A stretch of DNA of 64,000 nucleotides. Origin: Setoptus koraiensis. Taxonomy: Eukaryota > Arthropoda. The first letter of the stretch is position 1. Each line of letters begins with the position of its first letter. The notes under the pieces were generated by a model. That model did not search any database and was not told the origin of the DNA. It saw nothing but the letters and a program-made list of their open reading frames with translations. The translations under genes were made by a program, and so were the position numbers. Where the stretch lies: positions 18,600,001 to 18,664,000 of the forward strand of contig CM106586.1 in NCBI GenBank assembly GCA_048013815.1, written 5' to 3'. Positions 20,518 to 30,458 of this stretch are shown one piece after another.

Positions 20518-22799
20518 ATGGATTCAATCAAATTCAATTTATTTCAGCTTTCAATTTTCGTTGTCATATACCTCATCGGTTCAGGAAATTTCGTGCGTCC
20601 ACCTGAGGAAGGAGAAGGTGCAACACATGAGGACCAGCCGGAGATCAGCAAGGAGCCGAGAGTAAAGAAGCGATCATTGCTCGATGGAATGGGAGCTCGC
20701 GTCGTCATATTTCTGAGAAACAGACAACAAAAACCGATCTTTCTTCTATGGGTATTTTTTTCTTATCATATTGGGCTTTACCTCCTATTCGTTAACATGG
20801 TGCGCGGCTTCGGCAGCAAAAGTCTTATAGCTCGATTAGAATATTTATTGGTCGACACATGGGCTCCTTATGGCTGCAGTCGGTTGGCCAGCAGAGTCGC
20901 AACAATACTTATCACAGAAGCTTTCATGTTTCGTACGAGGAACATCGTCGCAGACATGGGGATCGAGACTGGGCGCCAACGGTGGGATCGAGCAGCAACA
21001 TACATTAATTGCCTTAAATTAACTCCAAGAGCCTGGATGTATATTTTGGGTCTCACATATCGAGTTCAATGCAAAGATAAAACGCATCGTGAAAGAATCA
21101 TCCGCAACACTAAGCAATGCGAGCTTCAGTTCGAAGTTGCTTCATCATCAGATAGGGCGCATCAAGATCGAATTTGTATTGCACATCGCGAAATTAGTGA
21201 CGCTGGTGTCCATGTTCGTGACTTATCCATCACGATTCGAGAAGATTCGGCGAAAGTGGGTCGCACAAGAAAAAGATTCAATTTTGACAATGACTTTCGA
21301 GAAATTGATTATCAGCTGAAATTTCCAGAGTACCTACTCGTGAACGGATCTCCACATATCATGGATTTAATGACACTAAGGATCAGTGTTTACCTGGTGC
21401 TATTGTGCATATTTGTGGTAGGAACGATCGCTCTTGCACTTGTGTGGATTTTATTTTCGATTGAACTGCACTATTGTGGCAATTCCTTGCCATTATTCAT
21501 CAAGTTCCGTCTATTGAGTTATATTTCGATGTTCACCGTTTTCACCATCGCAATGGAGCAATTTTCAGAGATGGGACTTTTTCTCCTTCACTGTGCAGTT
21601 TGCTACAGTAAGGCTAAGCAGACGCAACACTTGATATCACAGTTAATTGAACTATATCGGTCTTATGGAAAACAAACTTTGAGCTTCGGCGCACCGAAAT
21701 CTGAACAGAGCAACGCAAACGGAATCTATTCCACTACCAGTGACAACGAAATCAGCGAAGGCGAGGCTAGCTTCACAAATCCGCTAAGCTATACACTCAT
21801 CGATAAGTATGTAACGAATTCGATATGCAGTGCTCTATCGGAAGAAATAGACAGGCTCATCGAGATGATTATGGAGATACGCTCGGACCTAGACCAACTG
21901 AAGCGACGTTATACACGTGACATAAACATGGAACTTTTTTTCAAGATGCCGAGTGTTATACTGACTCTATCATCGGTCATGGGACCGCACAACCTGAGCG
22001 TCACGGTAGTTAGAGCAATTTATATGGTTTTGCCAGGATATTTTACTCCCATCTTAGTCCTCAGTTTTTTTGCTGCTCTTGTCCATTCTAAGGTGAACAT
22101 CACAACAATTGTCATTCGCCTTGTGACCCAATCTTCTGTGGCGCAGCGCTGAGTTAAATGTTATGATCGCCGCTTACTTCTCTCAGATAGCATTACATGC
22201 TATACGCTATCCAGCATCTTCTACGTTTTCTCTAATCTTGCCCCGACTTGGCCTACGATTTAGCCCTAGTAATGACGAAGCATGCCTCAGAGGATAAGTT
22301 GTAGGTCAGGGTGGGATGGGATGTGAGCAAATGTGCTGATATGAGGACGTGCGGAATCACGCTGCTCACTCCTGTGGTCTCCCATCATTCGATGACCATA
22401 ACTAAAATCAAACACTTTATCCACATTTTACATCCATCGAAACATGTCTCCAGTTCAAGGCCATCTATTATGCCTTACAGAATCTCATGACCTACAATTC
22501 TTTCATGACTAGCTGGGATCTTCAACGACTGTCATCAATAGAAGATGATCTCCATGATATCGACAATGTGGCGCTATTTATCTTCGTTACATGCCCGCTT
22601 ACTTTTGGTAATTTGCCAATGGTAAGTTAATCATTGGAGAGGGAGAATCTCGCACTGCGATTTCTCGACTGTTGACACTGTATGATTACGTCATATTTCT
22701 CATGTTGCGCCAACACATTCTCTTCCAATATACATATTCTCATAGCTGATTGGTTGGATCGCATCGGGCATTATATTGCTGATACAGTATTACGTTTAA
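20518..22799 (+). CDS. Gustatory-receptor-like 7TM protein, gene 5
   Basis: Exons are 20518-22092, 22454-22621 and 22746-22799, phase 0, about 598 residues. It starts MDSIKFNLFQLSIF, identical to gene 4 over the first 27 residues. Exon 1 ends ALVHSK before GTGAAC; exon 3 encodes LIGWIASGIILLIQYYV. Compared with gene 4 it has extra residues in the loop before the last membrane segments (NGIYSTTSDNEISEGEAS), a segment with a counterpart in genes 1-3. The loop was therefore probably lost from gene 4 rather than gained here. Same topology as the other members. A second, incomplete set of the last exons follows directly in tandem. Confidence 0.73.
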
Positions 22800-22900
22800 G
22801 ATTCTCATCTTAGGAATTGTGCTTATACATGTCGAATAAATTGAAGTGGTTTCGCGTATATAGGGTGAAACTTCCCTCTGAATCTCGCTGCGTGAAAAGT

Positions 22901-23160
22901 GAAGATGATCTCCATGATATCGACAATGTGGCGCTCTTTATCTTCGTTACATGCCCGCTTACTTTTGGTAATTTGCCAATGGTAAGTTAACCATTGGAGA
23001 GTGAGAATCTCGCACTGTGATTTCTCGACTGTTGACACTGTATGATTACGTCATATTTCTCATGTTGCGCCAACACATTCTCTTCCAATATACATATTCT
23101 CATAGCTGATTGGATGGATCGTACATGTATCGGGAATTTTATTGTTGATACAGTTTCGCG
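22901..23160 (+). pseudogene. Tandem duplicate of the gene 5 3' end
   Basis: Sequence from 22901 repeats 22541 onward at an offset of exactly 360 bp, so 22541-22900 is followed by its own partial copy. The copy contains the second half of exon 2 (from EDDLHDIDNVALF), the intron with its GTAAGT donor, and a diverged exon 3 starting CTGATTGGATGGATCG. It lacks the exon 2 acceptor and the first half of that exon. The intron is nearly unchanged, so the duplication is recent. Use as an alternative last exon for gene 5 is conceivable but unproven. Confidence 0.8.
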
Positions 23161-23847
23161 TCGCGATAATAAAATAGTGTATAAACTGTGTGCTTTATGG
23201 GGAGCGTAGGGGCACAATAAACGACGGTTCTAAATTAGAACTTCAAAAAATTGCATAGAAAGAGTGGGTTCTTTCAATGAAACATCAAAGTAGAGGCTGT
23301 AAACATCGCTTGAGCATTATTTGACTTATATCTAACAAAGAAGCGAAAATTGCTGCGAAAGAATCAATTCTGGCATCATCAGTTGTTGATACCTAGGTAG
23401 ATTTAAGGAAACAGATGGAATAACATGTGTTTCTTCAACTTTTGATTAGAGAATTTACTACTATTCTCAAGTTCCACACGAAATATCCACAAAAAGTTTT
23501 TGTGTGGATATTTCGTGACAAAATCATATATTCACACTCATGATGACTCACGTGACTCATATATCCAATAGCCTATTTTTACAGTCGCTACTTTAACCTT
23601 TGAATAAAAAAGCTTATGCTCCGAATGTGACTGTACGACTATCTTGTATGTGCACCTGGTATTTTTTGTATGTGCAAAACCGGGCACAGGCTGCGGGGGA
23701 GGAAGCCTCTTCCATGGGGAGGAGGAGGGAGCTCCCGTGATCAGAAAAAATTGGTGCACGTTTAAAACATGCGCCGCTTTCTCAGAAACAAAATTTGTCG
23801 CATTTCTCATCTTATTACAGTGAGAATCTCACTGAAAGATTCAACCA
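23161..23847 (+). other. Spacer between the receptor array and NDUFAF2
   Basis: No gene is seen. It contains the hairpin at 23477-23517 and, near 23680-23745, a short GGAGGA-rich tract. The last part presumably holds the NDUFAF2 promoter and leader. Confidence 0.5.
23477..23517. repeat. Inverted repeat, 15-bp arms
   Basis: The arm CACGAAATATCCACA (23477-23491) and its reverse complement TGTGGATATTTCGTG (23503-23517) are separated by 11 bases that are themselves A-run then T-run. It could form a stem in DNA or RNA. Confidence 0.8.
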
Positions 23848-24315
23848 ATGATGGCCTCAAACGGCCAAACAAAATCCATGCTGATGAGGCTGATCAATAT
23901 CATCAGGACAAGTTACAGCAGCAAACCGAAACATCAGAAGAAATATGTTGGCGAGGACTTTATGGGCAACAAATACTATGAATACTTTAGGCCGAATAGT
24001 GTAAGGCAACATCAGAGGCACTTTGAAAGACCCAAGATTATGGAGAGCAAACAAGTTCAAGATATTCTCGATAGGCCAGTGCCGCCAGCATGGGACGCTT
24101 GGCTTAGATTTCGGCGCACCGAACCGCCAACGGCCGAAGAAGTTCAAGAGGGAATAGATTATTTTGAGATGCAACAAAGTAGAGCAGCTGAGATGAAAGC
24201 CAAGGACGAAATCGAGCGTCGCAAAGAGTATCCCCTTGAGGAGCCTTTCAAGAAAAACGAAGCCAACAGCATACCCAAGTCCAGCCTCCAGGGTTCAACA
24301 AATGAGAAAAAATGA
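23848..24315 (+). CDS. NDUFAF2: NDUFAF2 (mimitin), complex I assembly factor
   Basis: A single-exon frame of 155 codons. The family core is clear: a helical N-terminus (MLMRLINIIRTSY), then YVGEDFMGNKYYEYF, which matches the KxVGTDxFGNKYY signature of mimitin/B17.2L proteins. A PPAWDAWLRFRRTEPPT block follows (the WxAWIRxTRxxPPT signature). The C-terminus is low-complexity and charged, as in the family. NDUFAF2 proteins act in mitochondria as late assembly chaperones of respiratory complex I and are paralogues of subunit NDUFA12. Vertebrate members are about 169 residues, so the length fits. The first of two adjacent ATGs is used. It converges with METTL5, the two stop codons being 63 bp apart. 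Confidence 0.9.
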   Translation: MMASNGQTKSMLMRLINIIRTSYSSKPKHQKKYVGEDFMGNKYYEYFRPNSVRQHQRHFERPKIMESKQVQDILDRPVPPAWDAWLRFRRTEPPTAEEVQEGIDYFEMQQSRAAEMKAKDEIERRKEYPLEEPFKKNEANSIPKSSLQGSTNEKK

Positions 24316-24378
24316 TTTTTCATTCTCATCAATTTAGTCATATTGTTGATATTCAAGGTGTTCTGTTTAATATTGCCT

Positions 24379-25292
24379 TCATAAAACAGTGTCTTTGGGT
24401 AAAGACGTGATACGCCATAGATCAACTTCTATATCGATGCTCTTTTTGTGATGAAACTTGTACGTATGCGGCAGATCATATTTAATTTGGACAATAGGCT
24501 CGCCGGACACTTGCCATTGTTTACATTTGGTCGTGATATAATCTCTAGTTGAGGATTTGTGCAAACTGTAAACGGAATCTGTGGCTAGATTGATCGCTCT
24601 CCTCAAGAATAGCATATCTATACCCTTGTTTTGTTTTGTACCGAATGGCGGATTGGTGATGCAAACGTCGAACGCATTGTTGAACTTTGACCAAGACTGT
24701 TCGTCTTTAGTCAAATCGGCTCTTATTAAATTTAAGTTAGGACAGTGGCTATAAGCACTTGTAAGATCATCCGTATCGTCATCATCCATATTGAATATAC
24801 TATTTGCGTTGCGGAGACAAATACTTAAAGCATCATCATCAATATCGAAACCACACACGAGATATGCTTCAGCCAACAAGCTAGCAATAGTTAGACTGCC
24901 AGATCCTGTCAGAATAGTATGAACAATGAGAAAGTTACTCAACTAAATACGTCATTTAGTTTTGGTCAGTTTCAGTGTAGGTAAACAACATTCTAAATAA
25001 ATTAAAAGTTCAGTCCACTCACCCACTCCCAAGTCCGCCACAAATTTTCCTTTTATATCATTGAAAGAATTGTCAATTGTGTATATCATCATTGATGCTA
25101 CATGAGGCTGGTGAATTAATGTAAACATTTCAGACTTGATATGGTACAATTGTAAGGGGAGATCATATCCTCAGAAAGCTGACTCACCTGAGTTGCGTAC
25201 TGCTCGAGGTGAATCTTTGGCCTTTCGAAGCCATCTAAATCCTGGAGGCAACCCTCTATTTCGTTTTGCCTCAGTCTGCGTCTAGGGGGCAT
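24379..25292 (-). CDS. METTL5: METTL5, 18S rRNA N6-adenosine methyltransferase
   Basis: Three exons on the minus strand: 25292-25188 (35 codons, donor GTGAGT), 25107-25023 (donor GTGAGT, phase 1) and 24905-24379. Together they encode about 238 residues. The reading starts MPPRRRLRQNEIEGCLQ, continues GFERPKIHLEQYATQ, then PHVASMMIYTI, and ADLGVG joined to SGSLTIASLL. This is the SAM-binding motif I, where known members have DLGCGCG. GFDIDDDAL follows, then the catalytic NPPFGTKQNKGIDM motif of N6-methyltransferases and VYSLHKSSTRDY near the end. METTL5 with TRMT112 methylates one adenosine of 18S rRNA. Oddities are an acidic insert (MDDDDTDD) and a C-terminus longer by about ten residues. A minus-strand ATTAAA lies just after the stop at 24371-24366. 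Confidence 0.92.
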
Positions 25293-25965
25293 TGTCACTT
25301 GACAGTAACTGATAACAACTAACAATATACTAACTATAAAGATAACTGACAATATAATAACTGAAATAGTAATCAAAAAATATTGATTCCAAGATTTTTT
25401 CGAGACCTTTTCGAAGTCCGAGTAAGGTAAACCACATGGCTGCTCGCTAGCGATATGTTAGCAGGCACAATGCATTGTTGTTTTTTTGCACACTTGCTGT
25501 TACTAGTGTAGTCTCATAAGCAGCTGTTCCTGGTGACTTATAAATCCGACGTTTTGCCTTTGTCATAGTAATGGTTGAATCATTTGTTGTCTTTATATCG
25601 GTATCAATCACTGAATGAATCTTACAATTTTGCCATTCTATAAATTATTGAGACAACCGAACAGATGTAGAGAGGATGTCGATACGATGATGTCTCTCAG
25701 AGGAATATTTATTATAGTTATTTGAGAACTTCAAGTTCGCACAGAAAAAGGCTACTAGATTTCGGAGGACCAAAAGATCAATCATGACAGGGCTACTTAT
25801 TTAGTGTTTGACATCAAAATTAAATGAAATCTATGTTAATCTAAAATCTTGGTAACTCATTATTGGCGAATATTCTCCTGTATCGTCTAAATATAAACTA
25901 ATCGAGGCTGTTGTCAAACAAAACTCATACAAAGGAAAGGACGGGCAGCTCCTTTCGAAATCGCC
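25293..25965. other. Intergenic region between divergent genes
   Basis: It separates METTL5 (minus) from the small membrane protein (plus) and probably holds both promoters. A hydrophobic extension of the METTL5 frame up to 25376 was seen and not accepted. No other gene is seen. Confidence 0.5.
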
Positions 25966-26349
25966 ATGATTAATACACAGTTCAATACATTATTAATAGC
26001 GCCTGGAGGATATTTATCTCGTCATTTGCTATCATTAGACAGTGGCTCACACATAGTTGACGATGAAAATATTAAGCCACAAGGAACATCCTATGCACCT
26101 GTCCATATACCGCATCCCAAGAATCCAGCGATTCATGCCTATGATACACATGCAACCATGCATCGCCACCCCAGAGATCATTCATTCGAGGGATTGCCAA
26201 CATCATTTTGGGCGTCATTCATATTTTTTTTAGTGATATTTCATTTATTCCTCGCCAAATTGATCTATAACGAATTTTTCAACAGGAATTCTCACATGAC
26301 ACCTGCCGTCAACTATGAACGATTGAGGACCTTCCGCTATACAGTCTGA
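25966..26349 (+). CDS. Small single-pass membrane protein, not recognised
   Basis: A frame of 127 codons starting MINTQFNTLLIAPGGYL. The first about 85 residues are histidine- and proline-rich (YAPVHIPHPKNPAIHAY, HATMHRHPRDHSF). One strong membrane segment lies at about residues 86-105 (FWASFIFFLVIFHLFLAKLI), followed by a short tail ending RTFRYTV. There is no N-terminal signal peptide, so it may be a tail-proximal single-pass protein. A possible coding exon lies 138 bp downstream, so this could be one exon or isoform of a larger gene. I do not recognise a family. Confidence 0.55.
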   Translation: MINTQFNTLLIAPGGYLSRHLLSLDSGSHIVDDENIKPQGTSYAPVHIPHPKNPAIHAYDTHATMHRHPRDHSFEGLPTSFWASFIFFLVIFHLFLAKLIYNEFFNRNSHMTPAVNYERLRTFRYTV

Positions 26350-26487
26350 ATGCAATCTAAATACTACACACTTTAGTACTTTAAGCAATATGTAAATCTC
26401 CATTTGTATGCAACGCACATCAGGCGTTATTATATTATCAGCTTATTTTCAAGTCAAGAACAAGCAAACTTTCAATCGTATTTACAG

Positions 26488-26627
26488 AACCTGAATTTCC
26501 TTGGTTTGATGTCAACAATTTCGTCGGCAAAACGAAAATAATTGAGAAGGATCTCTCATTATGGGCCAGCATCTCTAATGAAGATTCCGAAGAACAATCT
26601 GGGCAATCAGTTCAGGAAAAACACTGA
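26488..26627 (+). CDS. Candidate terminal coding exon, orphan
   Basis: After a good acceptor (TTTCAATCGTATTTACAG) there is a phase-1 open stretch of 46 codons with strongly coding-like content: PEFPWFDVNNFVGKTKI, DLSLWASISNEDSEEQ, ending QEKH and TGA. It has no ATG of its own. The 127-codon gene just upstream has no good donor in matching phase, so the partner exon is not identified; it may be an alternative 3' end of that gene or of one with an earlier exon. Tail-to-tail with the LAMP-like gene. Confidence 0.35.
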
Positions 26628-26830
26628 GACCATTCATAAGTTATTCTCAACTTTTGCAATTGTTATATATATAACAAATATAATATAACTTTAATCTGAT
26701 TACTACCGATTGGCAATTCAGAATTTCGACGCTAAACGAAACAAATTGTGACTAATTTACTTCTATCGAAACTTAAGATTTCAACTATTCTGATTGATAT
26801 CAGTCATTAATGAGAGCTGTTCTAAAAATC

Positions 26831-26836
26831 TTTATT
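26831..26836 (-). terminator. Polyadenylation signal of the LAMP-like gene
   Basis: AATAAA on the minus strand, about 100 bp beyond the proposed stop in the 23-nt last exon. Its position supports that exon as the real end of the gene. Confidence 0.45.
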
Positions 26837-26935
26837 TGTTCACTAAAGAAGCATTGCAGACTTAACAATGATCTACCATGGTTTCTCCTAGTCATTTATT
26901 GATGCCAGCAGCTCACGTGATTCGTGATTATATGA

Positions 26936-27850
26936 CTAAATTCCTGCCTTGCAGTCCTCTGTTAGTGGAGATTTCGGAAGAAGTGATACGGTTAGTTTGG
27001 GTTGTAACAAATCAAGGATACATATTGTTATGAGAGGAATCTTTTTTTAGAGGGGTTCATTGTTGTGAACGGAAGTCCACTCCGAGCAGTATCTTCAGAA
27101 TTTTTTTCATCGAGTTGTAGGACTCTATTCTCATGTTGGGAATCTCTTTTTAACCAACGGGATGACATCTCGAATCGTTGTCAGTTTTCGATTCGAAAAC
27201 ATCTTGGTTCGGAGCAAGGAACACGTTCGCTCAACAGACTCCTTCATTCGAAGTATCGTGGATTATTTGCACTCACCTGATGGAGAGTTAAATTCCTTAG
27301 ATTTCGCTTCTTTTGGCCTGTTTGTCTCGAACTCAATGCTGTAAATGTGCAATTCGGGAACGTTTTTCTCACCGTCGCATGAGTAGATTTTTTCTAACCC
27401 ACATTTGTAATGATTGCCTTTGTGCACTTGGAAAAAGGGACCGTTTTTCAAGGTGCACGTCTTAGCTTTACCATCCTGTCCGGCAGACTCCAATTCAATT
27501 TTTTCAACAGACGTTGATTTATCGTCCTCTTTCAATGTTAATTTCAGCTTGCCACAATCTGCTTGAACTTCAAGAACATTGCTCGACAGTGCTATTGAAT
27601 TTGGCACTAGTTTCACAAAGGTGGGCTTAGCTTTATCAGATTCAGCAGGATATTTGACGTAGCCATTGAATGTTAGTAGTGCAGCATTGGCTTCGAATTT
27701 TTCAGTTGGAGGTTCGGCAGTTGGGGCAGCTCCGCCGAACTGACAAGAGGCGTAGAGATTTTTGTTGCGAACAAGCAATGTAATAACAACAATACTCACG
27801 ACAACTGCCACTACAACTGCAACACCAATAACTTTTGATCTATTATCCAT
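26936..27850 (-). CDS. LAMP-like lumenal-domain protein with N-terminal membrane anchor
   Basis: Two minus-strand exons are proposed: 27850-27277 (191 codons plus one base, donor GTGAGT) and a 23-nt last exon 26958-26936 (acceptor CACTAACAG) that adds EDCKAGI and a stop, giving about 198 residues. Residues 9-27 form the only membrane segment. The rest resembles half of a LAMP lumenal domain: paired cysteines (SCQFGG and ADCGKLKLTL), then FFQVHKGNHYKC, typical of the LAMP phrase before its third cysteine. An LHIYSIEFE strand follows, and the last cysteine is supplied by the small exon. Classical LAMPs are type I with the anchor at the C-terminus; here the anchor is N-terminal, so the topology is type II. 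Lysosomal or endosomal membrane location is inferred. An AATAAA on the minus strand lies about 100 bp past the stop. Confidence 0.65.
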
Positions 27851-30458
27851 TTTGAATATATTGTGGGTAAACTATCCGATTCTCTTCTGGTGCAAACAAA
27901 CGAAGCCTATGGTCACTAATCGATGGATAATTGTGATTGATTTAGATGTTCGTGTGTCTTGAAACAAACAAAAACTTGAAATGATTCTCTATTCATGGTT
28001 CCCTTAATTTATCGACAGAGAGTGTTGGGGGGGACAACAATGTAGATTCCAATTAGATAACACATTCAGACGAGGGTCTGCATGTTGCGCCCTGGGAGGG
28101 TGGCTTATTCTTTTGTTGTTGCTCAACGATGATTCATCGACCAAAGCATCGTTATCACTTCTAAATTGTAACGATGGTTACACCCTCTTTACATACATAT
28201 AAATGTAAACATGTCACAAAGGAAACGACAAGAATCTGTATCATTTCGACGAATGATCCATTTGTTGTTAGTGAAATATCATGAGAATTCGACGCGGTGG
28301 TTTTGATCACGCTGCAATGGTTAGATTATTGTTTTCACGCAAAAATACAACGAGATCAAATTACAAAATAGACATCACTTTTTGTACACTTATAATTGCA
28401 CCCCCTTTAAATACTATCAAAATGGCGAGAGGCCGTAAACCCTGATTTTCTGATACAGCTCGCCAGCTAGGTCAAATAACAATCGATCTCTGCTTATGAA
28501 ACAATGCTGAACGCTCGAAACGAATCACATTAATCGATTCAATGTCAATTAAAACGACATCATCACTCCAGGCAAACCATTGCTGTTGTATCTGATTGTA
28601 AACAAACGAAAAATGTGGTGACAATGAGTCGACTCACAGGTTGTTTCCTCACAGGTTCTACGGTGTGATAATTGTCAGTCTGGCCAGACCATAGAATGAA
28701 ACATGAGTCAATGTCACCCGAGCGTGTATCCAGCGGATCATACCAGTTATACCAGGTATTATTAATCTATCTGATATTCAGACAACCTTATCAGATCAAC
28801 TTTCTATATATCTCTCATTCAATTGTTTGTGCACTCAAATGATGTTATCCGCACACTTATTCACTAGTTGAAAATGGCTCTCTTGATTTGAATCAATTCG
28901 CAATCTGTCAGTTCAAACGAACCAGATCTATTATTATTGAGCGTTTCGTCTGCCCGTAAGCCTCTCGGATGCTGCCAAGCCATGTGCCTCACTTTTACAT
29001 GCATGAATCTAAACATAATATAATGGATTGCAAGTGCAAATGTTTCAGCTCGCCATAACTACACGCCTCGGTGCCATCTAGTCTAATCATCCAACAAATC
29101 TGCTTATAAATGTAAATATTGGCATTAAATGATGGCATGTTTTGCATGTACAATTATCTCATCTCAATCTCGAGCCATGCTGGTTCGTTTCAATGGCACT
29201 GATTGTGGCATTGCTTCCATTTATACATAGTCTCGCACTTTACTTTCGTTGTAATCCAATAACGACAACAGCTCACCATTTGCGATCTTCCTTCTCGACC
29301 GGGTTAGGTTTTCAAAGCTTGGGTATCTCAGCGTTGGTGGTAAAGTTCTGTTATGACTCAACAGCAACTTAGTGATTATCAGCTTAGTTGTGCCTAGATA
29401 AAGTTGATACAAAAGTCAATCGGGGCATTGTTTTCCGTTGAGTTACTGAAGAGATAAACTACATAACACAACACTTTTTTCATATTGCGGCCGCTCAACT
29501 CAAAAGAAATCTGACAATTGTGGATTAAATTAAGGATGAAAAAAAAAGATTCAGTTACAGTTATAAGAAGACCTGGCGAGAAAGCGGTTATAAAGAAATG
29601 AAAATTACAACCACAGTTTTGGAAGTTAAACAAAATGAGTAGCACAGATAAAACTGGTGTCGCATCTGGCAAGATGCAGTATCCATCACTACGATCCGTA
29701 ATAGATGGGGCAGTAACATACACGAGATAGAGTCGAGGTATCGATAATTATTTTTTATCAATAGTTAGTTCCAGTTGTGCCACAAGCAAAGATTTCTATC
29801 TCTGAACTATGGCGATCTCAATAACAATCACGACGTATAAATTTGATATAAGACCTTATTGATCTGAGCAAACTATAATCAAACATTAACCTGGCGCCAA
29901 GATACGGCAGAGTTAAATAGAATTGAGTGTTCCAAAATCAAACTTGTTTGCCCGCTCACTACAATTACTTGGATGATCAAGTCCAGTTCTGCTTCTTTGA
30001 TTTTAGAAATTCTTTCTAGTTTTGTTCGCACTGCAATACAGGAGAATGAACGATTCCGCAACGGAATATACTATCCACTATTGCACAGGGTGCATGTTTA
30101 TTTATATACTTGAATAGTTTGCACGGTTAGTGTTTATTTTGCTTGCCAGAGGCCTCATGATGTCGTATTGTTGGAATAGTTCAAAAGCATTTGAAAGTTT
30201 GATTAATAGTTGGTTGGCGGTGACTTATTCTAGAAAAAATAACAAATATCTTGATTTATTTATAGAATGTCACCATCGGAGTATCACCTCGACACTGACT
30301 TTTGCCTTCGAACAGAAGTGAATGTCGACAAGATATCTCAATGAAAGAAATTCATCATTCATTGTATCAGTAGAATAATAATTTATGTTTTTACAAAACA
30401 GTATTGTAATAACATAACCCCAAGGATAACAAATACGATTGATATTAGCAAAGCAATC
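27851..30458. other. Intergenic region without a convincing gene
   Basis: About 2.6 kb, AT-rich. Frames of up to about 109 codons (for example 29394-29723 minus) have no recognisable domain and no splice context, and I treat them as chance. The first few hundred bases presumably hold the promoter of the LAMP-like gene, and the last few hundred that of the Q-rich secreted protein. Confidence 0.5.

Noticed and set aside
25293-25376. N-terminal extension of METTL5 giving a hydrophobic leader
   Set aside because: Known METTL5 proteins start just before the GFE(K/R)PK block and have no membrane segment; the internal ATG at 25292 fits.
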